Made by a program: the position numbers and the translations under genes
DNA from: Terriglobus sp. RCC_193
Lineage (GTDB): Bacteria > Acidobacteriota > Terriglobia > Terriglobales > Acidobacteriaceae
DNA: 64,000 nt
Direction: 5' to 3'
NCBI RefSeq assembly: GCF_041355105.1
Contig: NZ_JBFUPK010000001.1
Span: 310,001 to 374,000, forward strand
Notes under the pieces: model-generated
The model's database searches: none
What the model was told of the DNA's origin: nothing
The model's input: the letters and a program-made list of their open reading frames with translations, nothing else
In this document: positions 35,588 through 43,844 of the stretch, in pieces
How the letters are laid out: the number at the start of each line of letters is the position of its first letter
How positions within the stretch are numbered: the first letter of the stretch is position 1

Positions 35588-35615
35588 TTCGTTACGACCA
35601 ATGGGACGTAACGAA
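35588..35615. promoter_or_regulatory. Inverted repeat between amtB and the divergent gene
   Basis: TTCGTTACG (35588-35596) and CGTAACGAA (35607-35615) with a 10-base spacer, so centres are 19 bases apart, about two turns of DNA, as for a dimer. Candidate operator for nitrogen control of amtB-glnB. It is not a sigma-54 or TnrA-type site. The regulator is unknown. Confidence 0.5.
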
Positions 35616-35679
35616 TCGGTGCGCTTGCGATGGTTCGTTTCGTTTACTGTACAGGACAGTTACGGAGAGGTGACAGATT

Positions 35680-36345
35680 TTGTATTTACGAAGTGGTCGA
35701 GGCGCAGTTTTGCGTGTGGCCGTGGTGCTGGGAGTGGCAATGCAGGCGGTGGCGCAGAAGGGATGCCCGGCGCTGACCTTTGAGGGTGAGGTACAGGCAG
35801 GGAAGAGCTTTCATCATGCGCTTGGGACAAAGCAGAGTTTCTTGCTGGAGAGCATTGCCTCAGGATGGATTGTGCGTGTGCTGCCCGCTTCCGGAGCCCG
35901 TGGAGTGCATGATTTCGCGGAACTGGCCACGCCTCCCTATCGTTCGCCGAATCCGCTTCTGATATCAACGGACTTCAGTTTTCGCGCGCAGGATGCCGTG
36001 GCATGGAATCCGCGGGAGTTCCACTTCTTCACCTCAGCTCAGCAGATGTCGATTGCAACGAAGGCATATGATGCGACGTTGAAGGAGCCAAATCGCCCTG
36101 CGGCAGGCGCGGCACTGTTTCCCCTGCTGGCGGAAGCGTGTACGGCTTCGCTACAGATACTGGATGCCCGGATTGCAGGTGGATCGGCGGACCAGTCCTT
36201 GATGGCGGCGACCGTTGCTCAACATTTTTCGCAGACGGCCCATACGGTGGACACCAGTGCTCCTCCATCGAAACTGGGGCGGATCCTGTGGATGAGCTTC
36301 CGTGTGAAGGTGGGCGAGGAGCAAAAACGGCCAACGAAACGCTGA
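35680..36345 (+). CDS. Secreted protein of unknown function
   Basis: 221 residues from a TTG at 35680, with GGAGAGG upstream. The N-terminus (AVLRVAVVLGVAMQAVAQKG) is a signal peptide. The rest looks beta-rich near the front (LTFEGEVQAGKSFHHALGTK, FLLESIASGWIVRVLPA) and helical at the end. One Cys after the signal site (QKGC) might allow a lipoprotein, but the lipobox is poor. I do not recognise the family. It diverges from amtB across the inverted repeat at 35588. Confidence 0.6.
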   Translation: MYLRSGRGAVLRVAVVLGVAMQAVAQKGCPALTFEGEVQAGKSFHHALGTKQSFLLESIASGWIVRVLPASGARGVHDFAELATPPYRSPNPLLISTDFSFRAQDAVAWNPREFHFFTSAQQMSIATKAYDATLKEPNRPAAGAALFPLLAEACTASLQILDARIAGGSADQSLMAATVAQHFSQTAHTVDTSAPPSKLGRILWMSFRVKVGEEQKRPTKR

Positions 36346-36457
36346 GGGGGCAGGCACGAGCTATTCACATAGCACGTCAAGCCAAGTCTGAAAACTGTCG
36401 TTATTTATGACAGCTTTACCCAAGCTGGCGCTTCCATACTCAGTTTCGTGACATAGA

Positions 36458-37081
36458 ATGAAGCACATGAAGACATCCCCGGAAGAGACTTCCAGTAGCG
36501 GACGCCCTGCAGCACCGCAGGCCTCCGACCGTTACTTTTTCGGATCGCTGGATTCGATGGGCAAGAACCAGGAAAAACTGCGCGAGGTGAACTGGGGACC
36601 GGAGCAGCCGGAAGGCGTAGTTCTGGCCAGCATGGACGCCGCAGTGAACTGGGTGCGAAAGAATTCGGTCTGGCCCATGACCTTCGGGCTTGCCTGCTGC
36701 GCCATCGAAATGATGAGCATGGGCGGCTCGCGTTATGACATCGCTCGCTTCGGCGCGGAGGTATTTCGTCCTTCGCCACGTCAAAGCGATCTGATGGTGG
36801 TAGCTGGCCGCGTGTCGCAAAAGATGGCCCCAGTGATCCGCAGATTGTATGAGCAAATGCCGGAACCCAAATGGGTGATCAGCATGGGCGCCTGTGCTAC
36901 AAGTGGTGGGGTGTTTAACAACTATGCACTACTCCAAGGAGTAAACCAGATCATTCCGGTCGACATTTATGTGCCGGGATGTCCGCCGCGTCCTGAGCAA
37001 CTCCTGTATGCCATTACTTTGCTCCAGGAAAAAATTCAGCGGGAGCGAGGCAGCATTAAAGAGAGTTTGAACATCGCATAG
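36458..37081 (+). CDS. nuoB: NADH-quinone oxidoreductase subunit B
   Basis: 207 residues. Complex I subunit carrying cluster N2, the last electron relay before quinone. The four ligands are present: tandem Cys80-Cys81 in [11 protein letters not shown], Cys146 in [10 protein letters not shown] and Cys175 in [12 protein letters not shown] polar N-terminal tail of about 25 residues precedes the domain. No nuoA, nuoC or other nuo gene is adjacent; a secreted protein lies before it and a beta-barrel gene after it. It may be a solitary second copy or the result of operon break-up. An alternative ATG is at 36467. Confidence 0.93.
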   Translation: MKHMKTSPEETSSSGRPAAPQASDRYFFGSLDSMGKNQEKLREVNWGPEQPEGVVLASMDAAVNWVRKNSVWPMTFGLACCAIEMMSMGGSRYDIARFGAEVFRPSPRQSDLMVVAGRVSQKMAPVIRRLYEQMPEPKWVISMGACATSGGVFNNYALLQGVNQIIPVDIYVPGCPPRPEQLLYAITLLQEKIQRERGSIKESLNIA

Positions 37082-37318
37082 AGAATACAAGGATTGCGCC
37101 ATTTGCCGGAAAAGGTTACTGATCGGATTCGGCAAGGGACGCTTTGAACGTAGTACTGATGTAAACCAGCATCAGTGAATAAAAGTGAATCGGTTATTGT
37201 GCAGATATTTCTTTCCGTATAAGAGATGCTGCTATACACTTCAATCGCATTCGTTAGCAAGTGAGCCTTGGTTATGAGCTCACAAAAAGCATTAGATATT
37301 CCGCGGAGGATAAGTCGC

Positions 37319-38956
37319 ATGTTTTCTCAGCCGTTTCGCAAACTGGGCAGGTCGCTTTTGGCCGCCAGCGCAGTCAGCCTGGGCGCTGCAAGCCTGGGTG
37401 CGCAAACAACCCCGGCCGCGCCGGCACCGCAGGGCCCGAACCCATCGCGTGTTGATGTGTTCCTGGGCTATTCGTACTGGAGCGGTCACGGATCGTTGAA
37501 GCCCCAGGGCCTCACGTATTCGTCGATCGACAAGGGCGCGATTGGTAGCGGTGCCTATTACTTCAATAAGTATGCCGGCGTCGAGATTTCCTCGGCATGG
37601 CATCCCAGTGGCAAGAACGATGCTCTATTGCCGCTCGTGACTGCTGGTCCGATCTTCCGTCTACCGACCGAGTCGGTGACGTTCTTTGGCCACGCAATGG
37701 CCGGTGCTGCTCGCCTGGGTGGCCCGAACTCCGATGTCAATGGCAATCCGTTCTATGTTCACCCATACCAGTGGGGCCCCGCCCTTGTTGCTGGTGGTGG
37801 TATGGACTACAACCTGCCCTGGCATGATGGTATGTTCGGTATCCGCCTGTTCCAGGCTGATTACACCTACATCCACGAGGATTACGGCCCAGTGAACGGT
37901 AACTATGGTGGCCGTGCGAACATCAGCTCCGCACAGCTCTCCTCGGGCATCCTGCTGCACTTCGGCCACATCGTACCGCCGCCGCCGGTAACGTACTCCT
38001 GCGTTGCCAGCCCCTCGAGCGTGTACGCGGGTGACCCAATCACCGTGACCGGTACTGCCGCGAACGTCAACCCGAAGAAGACCGCGACCTATGCGTGGAC
38101 CTCTGACGGTGGCAAGATCTCTGGTACCAGCAACACGGCTACTGTCGACACCACCGGTCTGAACCCTGGCAGCTACAACGCCAAGGGTACTGTGACCGAG
38201 AGCATGAAGCCGGGTCGCTTCGCAGAGTGCGCAGCTCCTTTCACCATCAATCCGCTGCCTGCCCTGGCGCTGACCTGCTCGGCTTCGCCGTCGTCGGTTC
38301 AGCCGGGTGGATCGTCCACGATCACTTCGGTGGTTTCGGACTCCTATGGCAAGCCGGTCAACTACACCTACAGCTACAGCTCGACCACGGGTTCGGTCTC
38401 GGGTAGCGGCACCACTGCCACCCTGTCGACCACCGGTGCAGCTCCGGGCACGATCACTGTTACCTGCAACGTCTCCGATGACAAGGGCCGCAACGCCTCT
38501 GCCACGACGACGGTCAGTGTGATCGCACCGCCGCCACCGCCGGCAGCTCCCTCGGCCAGCGCACTTTGCTCGATCACGTTCGATAAGGACACACGTCGTC
38601 CGGCTCGCGTGGACAACGAAGCGAAGGCCTGCCTGGACGATATCGCTCTGAACCTGCAGCGTGATTCGTCGGCGAAGCTGGCTCTGACCGGTAACGCAGC
38701 ACCCAGCAAGAAGGTGAAGAATGCCGACAAGCTGGCTGCAGAGCGCGCTGTGAACACGAAGGCTTACCTGGTAGGCGAGAAGGGTGTGGATGCATCCCGT
38801 ATCTCGGTCTACACGGGCACGGCTGGTGCAAACACGGTAACCTCCGAGCTGATCCCGGCTGGCGCTTCCACGCCGTCCGATCTGGGCACCTCGGTGGATG
38901 AGAGCTCGGTGAAGGTTCAGCCTCGCACCGCTCCCGCCCGTAAGCACAAGAAGTAG
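37319..38956 (+). CDS. Outer-membrane beta-barrel / Ig-like / OmpA-like hybrid protein
   Basis: 545 residues from the ATG at 37319, which has GGAGG nine bases upstream. Signal peptide LLAASAVSLGAASLGAQ. Residues about 40-220 look like an 8-strand beta-barrel (VDVFLGYSYWSGHGSLKPQG ... GILLHFGHI). Two Ig/PKD-like repeats follow, each starting with a Cys (YSCVASPSSVYAGDPITVTG; LTCSASPSSVQPGGSSTITS). The C-terminal domain (about 415-545) is OmpA-like, with NADKLAAERAVNTKAYLVGE matching the peptidoglycan-binding helix. It would tie the outer membrane to the wall and display Ig domains. Ends RKHKK, then a terminator. Confidence 0.8.
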   Translation: MFSQPFRKLGRSLLAASAVSLGAASLGAQTTPAAPAPQGPNPSRVDVFLGYSYWSGHGSLKPQGLTYSSIDKGAIGSGAYYFNKYAGVEISSAWHPSGKNDALLPLVTAGPIFRLPTESVTFFGHAMAGAARLGGPNSDVNGNPFYVHPYQWGPALVAGGGMDYNLPWHDGMFGIRLFQADYTYIHEDYGPVNGNYGGRANISSAQLSSGILLHFGHIVPPPPVTYSCVASPSSVYAGDPITVTGTAANVNPKKTATYAWTSDGGKISGTSNTATVDTTGLNPGSYNAKGTVTESMKPGRFAECAAPFTINPLPALALTCSASPSSVQPGGSSTITSVVSDSYGKPVNYTYSYSSTTGSVSGSGTTATLSTTGAAPGTITVTCNVSDDKGRNASATTTVSVIAPPPPPAAPSASALCSITFDKDTRRPARVDNEAKACLDDIALNLQRDSSAKLALTGNAAPSKKVKNADKLAAERAVNTKAYLVGEKGVDASRISVYTGTAGANTVTSELIPAGASTPSDLGTSVDESSVKVQPRTAPARKHKK

Positions 38957-38974
38957 TCCATAGCCAACACCCAG

Positions 38975-38998
38975 ACGGCTGGCCGCGAGGCCAGCCGT
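38975..38998 (+). terminator. Terminator of the OmpA-like hybrid gene
   Basis: ACGGCTGGCC-GCGA-GGCCAGCCGT, 10-bp stem with a stable GNRA loop, followed by TCTGCTTTTT. Confidence 0.88.
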
Positions 38999-39145
38999 TC
39001 TGCTTTTTGCCAGGAAATTTTCCGGTAGCCGGGGCGCCTATTATCAGGCGGTGCGGGTGTCATCGATTGTCGGTCTATCAATATCTGGCGTTTCAGTCCG
39101 CCGTATAGCCTTGTCAAAAACGAGTCGTTCCCCAAAATGTTGATG

Positions 39146-39190
39146 TGACGCGACATCTCATTTCACGAGATAGATGACAGTGTCGCGTCA
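39146..39190. promoter_or_regulatory. Paired near-palindromes before the Asp-box gene
   Basis: TGACGCGACA (39146-39155) and TGTCGCGTCA (39181-39190) are exact reverse complements and each is a near-palindrome TG-N-CGCG-N-CA. Between them TCTC-ATTTCAC-GAGA forms an inner hairpin. Centres are 35 bases apart. Likely two binding sites for one regulator, 73 bases before the start of the gene at 39263. Confidence 0.5.
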
Positions 39191-39262
39191 GATACCCCTG
39201 TAGGCACCTGTTTACTCGTTAGACAACTAGAATGGACTCAGGTTCATTCGAATAGGAAAACC

Positions 39263-41320
39263 ATGAAGTCTTTTTTTCGCCTTTGTGCGCCTCTCGCCTT
39301 GTCCGCTTCCTTCTTTTCCCTCGCCACGGCGCAGTCCAAATGGCTGCCTTACGGCCCTTATGGAGGAGACGCGCGCGCTTTTGCGCAGGACCCGCATGAC
39401 CACAACCACATTTACCTGGGAACGGTCAGCGGCACTGTGTACGACACCCATGACGGTGGCAATACCTGGAAGTTCCTCGCCGATGTGGGAAGACGCGATG
39501 ATCTGGTGTTTGACAACCTGATCGTCGATCCGACCAATGCCAATCGCGTTCTTGCAGCGGGATGGGTTCTCAGCAGCGCGGATGGTGGCCTGTACATCAG
39601 CAACGACGCGGGCAAGACGTGGACCGAAAACACGGACATGAAGGGCAAGTCCATTCGCTCCATGACCGTTGCTCCTTCGAACCCAAAGTTGATGCTGATT
39701 GGAACGGTGCAGGAGGGCGTGTATCGCAGCGAGGACGGTGGCGACCACTGGAAGCTCATCAGCCCGCCGGGAAGCCGTGAAATTCATGAAGTGGAGTCCG
39801 TGGCGTTTGATCCCAAGGATCCGAATCGGATGTATGCAGGAACGTGGCATCTGCCGTGGCGCACGTCCGACGGCGGTGCGACATGGCAGAACATGAAGGA
39901 AGGCATCATCGATGACTCGGACGTGTTCTCCATCATCGTGGACCCGACCAACCCATCGAACGTCTATCTCTCGGCATGTTCTGGTATCTATCGTTCAAAT
40001 GATCAGGGCGTGAAGTACACCAAAGTACAGGGCATCCCGTCGACGGCGCGCCGTACACGCGTGCTGATGGAAGACCCGAAGGCCCCCAACACTGTGTTTG
40101 CGGGAACGACCGAAGGTCTGTGGAGGACCACGGATGCGGGCCACACCTTTGCACGTTATGGCGATCCGAGCTGGATCATCAATGACGTGAATATCGATCC
40201 GGAGAATAACAATCGTGTGCTGTTGGCCACGGATCGTACGGGTGTGCTGATTTCCAATGACGGCGGACAGACCTTTGCTCCGGCGAATATCGGATTCACG
40301 CAGAGGCAGATCACGGCAGTTGCGCAGGACCGTACGAATCCGGGGCACGTCTATGTCGGTGTGATCAATGACAAGATGGCGGGTGGTGTATTTGAAAGCC
40401 AGGATGGCGGTCTCTCGTGGGTGCAGAAGAGTGCGGGCCTGAATGGTTCGGATATCTTCTCGCTGGTGCAGGCCCCGGATGGCACCATGTTGGCCGGAAC
40501 GCGGCACGGCATTATGCGTTGGGATGGAAGTCTCTGGAAGGCGTCAGGCCTGACGCTGGCTCTAGCTCCTTTGCCCGATCCTGAGGCGCAGAAGAAGGCG
40601 GCTGTCTCCACGCCAAGAACACGCACTGGCAAGTCTGCCGCTGCAACGCGTGCCCGCAGCACTCCACCGAAGATTGCGCCGACACGGAACACTCCGCCTC
40701 GTGAAGCAAACTCAGGTGTGTTTGCGTTTGCGGTGAATGGCAACACGGTTTTCGCAGCGACGGAAGAGGGCTTGCTGAGCTCCACAGACAATGGTCTTAC
40801 GTGGAATCATGTTCGCTCTGCAACGGGAGAAACCTGGCGCACTGTGAAGTCCGAAGGAACCCGCGTGGTGGTGGCAGATTTGCATAAGATTGCCATTTCC
40901 ACGGATAGCGGTGCGAACTTCCATGTGATCCAGGCTCCGACGGAGTTGACGTATGTGACATCGGTCGCTGTGGACGATGCAGGACGTGTCTGGGTAGGTG
41001 GTCGCGAGGGTGTCTGGCTTTCCGAGAACGATGGCAGCTCGTGGCATACGCAGCAGGGTCTCTACGTGCCGAATGTTTCCGGTATCCACTATGACAGTGA
41101 GGGCAAGCGTGTTCTGGTGACAGCGAACCGTCCCAGCACACTGGTTTTCGCTGTCAATACAAAGAACATGAAAGTGACCTATCAGGATTCTGGTTGGCCT
41201 TTGCGTACCACGCGTGCAGTGGGCGATCACCTGATTGGTGTGACCCCATTCGATGGCATCGTGCTGGCGCCTCGCATGGTCGATTCGCCCGAGAAGCCAT
41301 TGGAAGCACAACGACGCTAG
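39263..41320 (+). CDS. Secreted Asp-box (BNR/sortilin-type) repeat protein
   Basis: 685 residues with a signal peptide (APLALSASFFSLATAQ). About ten Asp-box motifs are spread along it: THDGGNTW, SNDAGKTW, SEDGGDHW, TSDGGATW, SNDQGVKY, TTDAGHTF, SNDGGQTF, SQDGGLSW, STDNGLTW and STDSGANF, each with a preceding Asp-Pro. These form propeller blades as in sialidases, sortilin and plant HCF136, but no catalytic residues for sialidase are evident. A basic, Thr/Pro-rich linker at about 440-480 (KKAAVSTPRTRTGKSAAATR) interrupts the propeller. Likely a binding protein; function unknown. Confidence 0.78.
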   Translation: MKSFFRLCAPLALSASFFSLATAQSKWLPYGPYGGDARAFAQDPHDHNHIYLGTVSGTVYDTHDGGNTWKFLADVGRRDDLVFDNLIVDPTNANRVLAAGWVLSSADGGLYISNDAGKTWTENTDMKGKSIRSMTVAPSNPKLMLIGTVQEGVYRSEDGGDHWKLISPPGSREIHEVESVAFDPKDPNRMYAGTWHLPWRTSDGGATWQNMKEGIIDDSDVFSIIVDPTNPSNVYLSACSGIYRSNDQGVKYTKVQGIPSTARRTRVLMEDPKAPNTVFAGTTEGLWRTTDAGHTFARYGDPSWIINDVNIDPENNNRVLLATDRTGVLISNDGGQTFAPANIGFTQRQITAVAQDRTNPGHVYVGVINDKMAGGVFESQDGGLSWVQKSAGLNGSDIFSLVQAPDGTMLAGTRHGIMRWDGSLWKASGLTLALAPLPDPEAQKKAAVSTPRTRTGKSAAATRARSTPPKIAPTRNTPPREANSGVFAFAVNGNTVFAATEEGLLSSTDNGLTWNHVRSATGETWRTVKSEGTRVVVADLHKIAISTDSGANFHVIQAPTELTYVTSVAVDDAGRVWVGGREGVWLSENDGSSWHTQQGLYVPNVSGIHYDSEGKRVLVTANRPSTLVFAVNTKNMKVTYQDSGWPLRTTRAVGDHLIGVTPFDGIVLAPRMVDSPEKPLEAQRR

Positions 41321-41340
41321 TCGAAACAAGCCAATTGCAA

Positions 41341-41374
41341 CAGAGCAGGGTGGACAGTTGTCCTCCCTGCTCTG
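41341..41374 (+). terminator. Terminator after the Asp-box gene
   Basis: CAGAGCAGGG / CCCTGCTCTG with an extended mismatched top (TGGAC/GTCCT), followed by TTCTTATAC. 20 bases past the stop. Confidence 0.75.
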
Positions 41375-41499
41375 TTCTTATACGGATTAGAAATCTTCGT
41401 CTGCTGACATACTCCTGACACAATGGTGGCAGGAGCGTTTTTTTACCTTGGGTTCGTGGTCAGCGAACACACCGTCCTGACCCCCGAGGAGAGAATGTC

Positions 41500-41874
41500 A
41501 TGAGCAAGTTCACGAGCAATGCGATTACCTGGTTCGAAATCCCAACCACGGACCTGGAGCGTGCCACGAAGTTTTATGAGACCGTGCTGGATGTACAACT
41601 GATCCCGTACGGCGAAGACAGCAAGGTGTTTCCGCGCGGCGAAGAGAGTGTCAGCGGATGCCTGACGCATCGTGCGGCCAGCAAGCCCTCTACCGATGGA
41701 GCGCTGGTCTTTCTGAATGCGGACGGTAAGCTCGACGTTAGCGTGAAGCGCGCAGAGGGACTGGGCGCGAAGGTCACTGTTCCTCGCACGGAAATCCCGG
41801 GTGGCTTCGGCTACTTCGCTTGCCTTATCGATTCAGAGGGAAACCAAGTTGGCCTGCACAGCACACGGTTCTAA
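41500..41874 (+). CDS. VOC-family (glyoxalase-like) protein
   Basis: 124 residues. SNAITWFEIPTTDLERATKF then YETVLDVQL and GFGYFACLIDSEGNQVGLHS form the two beta-alpha-beta-beta-beta repeats of the vicinal-oxygen-chelate fold. The metal ligands of true glyoxalases are only partly matched. Such one-domain proteins often sit next to a WYL regulator, as here (21 bases before the next start). Function within the family cannot be set. Ribosome site GAGGAGAG precedes the ATG. Confidence 0.85.
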   Translation: MSKFTSNAITWFEIPTTDLERATKFYETVLDVQLIPYGEDSKVFPRGEESVSGCLTHRAASKPSTDGALVFLNADGKLDVSVKRAEGLGAKVTVPRTEIPGGFGYFACLIDSEGNQVGLHSTRF

Positions 41875-41895
41875 TGCGATGACAGGGAGAATGCG

Positions 41896-42603
41896 ATGAG
41901 GCGTGCCGACCGTCTTTTTCGCATTGTGCAACTGCTGCGCTCCGGCCGCCTGAAGACCGCTCATGCCCTTGCAGAGCGGCTTCAGGTGTCGGAACGCACG
42001 ATCTATCGCGATGTTCGCGATCTTCAGCTTGCAGGTCAGCCCATTGAGGGCGAAGCGGGCGTGGGGTATACGCTGCGGCGCGAGTTCGACCTTCCTCCGT
42101 TGATGTTTACTGCAGATGAGTTGACGGCAGTGGTTGTCGGTGTCAGGTTGGTGCAGGCGTGGGGCGGGGAAGAATCGTTCCTTGCCGCAAAGAGTGCTCT
42201 TGCCCGCATTGAGGCAGTATTGCCTCAGGAACTGAGCGAGCACCTTGATTCCATCGCACTGTATGCCTCTCCCTTTGCGATGAGCAAAGAGCACCGTCGT
42301 CTACTCGATTTGCTGCACCGAGCGTGCCGGCAGAAGACCATCGTTGAGTTTTGGTACACGCGGCTGGGAGAAGACGTTTCTCAGGCAGAACATCGTCCGG
42401 TGCGCCCGCTGGCTCTTGCGTTCTGGAGCGGTTTCTGGACGCTGGCCGCATGGTGCGAGCTGCGTAATGACTTTCGTACCTTTCGCATGGACCGCATTCA
42501 TGGCGAGGTGGTTACAGACCGCACGTTTGTCCAGAAACGTGGTCAGCGGCTGGAGGATTTTCTGCGCATGGTCCGAGCGAAATATCCCGGAAACACTCGA
42601 TGA
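41896..42603 (+). CDS. WYL-domain transcriptional regulator (YafY/DeoR-like)
   Basis: 235 residues. The N-terminal HTH reads ADRLFRIVQLLRSGRLKTAH and LAERLQVSERTIYRDVRDLQ. The WYL domain about 140-215 includes KTIVEFWYTRLGE and HRPVRPLALAFWSGFWTLAA. These regulators bind nucleotide-like or nucleic-acid ligands and usually repress neighbours. A start at 41896 has AGGGAGA upstream. It follows the VOC gene by 21 bases on the same strand, so it probably regulates that gene. Confidence 0.9.
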   Translation: MRRADRLFRIVQLLRSGRLKTAHALAERLQVSERTIYRDVRDLQLAGQPIEGEAGVGYTLRREFDLPPLMFTADELTAVVVGVRLVQAWGGEESFLAAKSALARIEAVLPQELSEHLDSIALYASPFAMSKEHRRLLDLLHRACRQKTIVEFWYTRLGEDVSQAEHRPVRPLALAFWSGFWTLAAWCELRNDFRTFRMDRIHGEVVTDRTFVQKRGQRLEDFLRMVRAKYPGNTR

Positions 42604-42676
42604 CAAAGCCCGCATGTTTTCGGCAGATGGTGCGGCGTAGGTTTCCGATGCGAAGCCAGGGCGTGAGGAATACACT

Positions 42677-43831
42677 ATGAATATGACTGAATCGCCCACT
42701 GGTCGCCCCCGCCACGAGTTCCAGACTGATGACGCCGCGCTGTGGCCCATTGCCCAAAAGGTGCTGGCGCAGGAGCGGTTGACTGCGGACGATGGACTGG
42801 CGCTGTATCGGTCGCCGGACATTCTTGCTGTGGGTTGGCTGGCGAACCTGGTGCGTGAGCGTATGCATGGCGAGCTGACGTACTTCAATGTGAATCGTCA
42901 TATCAATCCGACGAATGTGTGCGTGGCAACCTGCCGCCTGTGCGCCTTTGCGCGCAAGAAGGGCGAGAGCGGCGGCTATACCATGGCCCTGGAAGAGGCA
43001 TGGGAGAGCGCGGGCAAGGGATACAGCGAAGCGGTCACGGAATTTCATATCGTGGGTGGTCTGCATCCTGACCTGCCTTTTGAGTACTTCCTTGATCTCG
43101 TGAAGGGGTTGAAGGAACGGTTCCCCAAGGTGCATATCAAGGCATTCACCATGGTGGAGGTCGCGTTTCTGGCGAAGCGCGCGAAGCTGTCGATTCCTGA
43201 CACATTGGTAAAAATGAAAGAAGCCGGCGTGGATTCCTGCCCCGGTGGTGGTGCCGAGATTTTTGCAGACCGCGTGCGGCATATCATCTGCGATCACAAG
43301 ATTGACGGCAGCGAGTGGCTGGAGACGGCGGAGATGGTACACAACGCTGGTCTACGTTCGAATGCGACGATGCTTTACGGTCACGTGGAGAACGAAGAAG
43401 ACCGCGTGGACCACATCCTGAAGCTGCGCGCCGTGCAGGACCGTACGGGTGGGTTCCAGACGTTTATTCCATTGGCGTTCCATCCGGAAAACACCGTGCT
43501 GGGACACCTGCCGAAGACTACCGGCTTTGACGATATGCGGCAGATTGCCGTCGGCCGTTTGCTGTTGGATAACTTCGCGCACATCAAGAGCTATTGGCAG
43601 ATGGTGACGCCGAAGATGGCGCAGATTTCGCTGCGCTTTGGTGCGGACGACATCGACGGCACCGTGGTGGAAGAACGCATCTACCACGAGGCTGGTGCGA
43701 CCACACCACAGGGAATGCGCCGTGCGGAGCTGGAACGCCTGATCCGCGAAGCCGGACGTGAACCAGTGGAGCGCGACACGCTATATAACCGCGTGACGCG
43801 CACTGAGGACACGTTCGTTATCAGCGTGTAG
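42677..43831 (+). CDS. mqnE: Aminofutalosine synthase MqnE (radical SAM)
   Basis: 384 residues. Second step of the futalosine menaquinone pathway, joining a chorismate-derived enolpyruvyl benzoate with the adenosyl radical. The radical-SAM cluster is Cys82-x3-Cys86-x2-Cys89 in NPTNVCVATCRLCAFARKKG, preceded by YFNVNRHI as in MqnE rather than MqnC. The family segments HIVGGLHPDLPFEYFLDLVK, SCPGGGAEIFADRVRHIICD and FIPLAFHPENT are present. No other mqn gene adjoins. MqnC can look similar, so the exact step is very likely but not certain. Confidence 0.88.
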   Translation: MNMTESPTGRPRHEFQTDDAALWPIAQKVLAQERLTADDGLALYRSPDILAVGWLANLVRERMHGELTYFNVNRHINPTNVCVATCRLCAFARKKGESGGYTMALEEAWESAGKGYSEAVTEFHIVGGLHPDLPFEYFLDLVKGLKERFPKVHIKAFTMVEVAFLAKRAKLSIPDTLVKMKEAGVDSCPGGGAEIFADRVRHIICDHKIDGSEWLETAEMVHNAGLRSNATMLYGHVENEEDRVDHILKLRAVQDRTGGFQTFIPLAFHPENTVLGHLPKTTGFDDMRQIAVGRLLLDNFAHIKSYWQMVTPKMAQISLRFGADDIDGTVVEERIYHEAGATTPQGMRRAELERLIREAGREPVERDTLYNRVTRTEDTFVISV

Positions 43832-43844
43832 GTGCATCAACTTG

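Larger units (their letters stand above)
38957..39262 (+). other. 306-base gap with terminator and operator-like repeats
   Basis: No gene is seen. It holds the hairpin terminator at 38975 and the paired inverted repeats at 39146-39190, both listed separately. Confidence 0.5.

Noticed and set aside
37261-37283. GTGAGC...GCTCAC inverted repeat before the OmpA-like gene
   Set aside because: Only six bases per arm with uneven spacer; likely by chance, so not listed as an operator.
37661-38947. Minus-strand frame of 428 codons opposite the OmpA-like hybrid
   Set aside because: Arg/Gly-rich composition from complement of a Thr/Ser/Pro-rich gene; the plus-strand gene has a signal peptide and domains.
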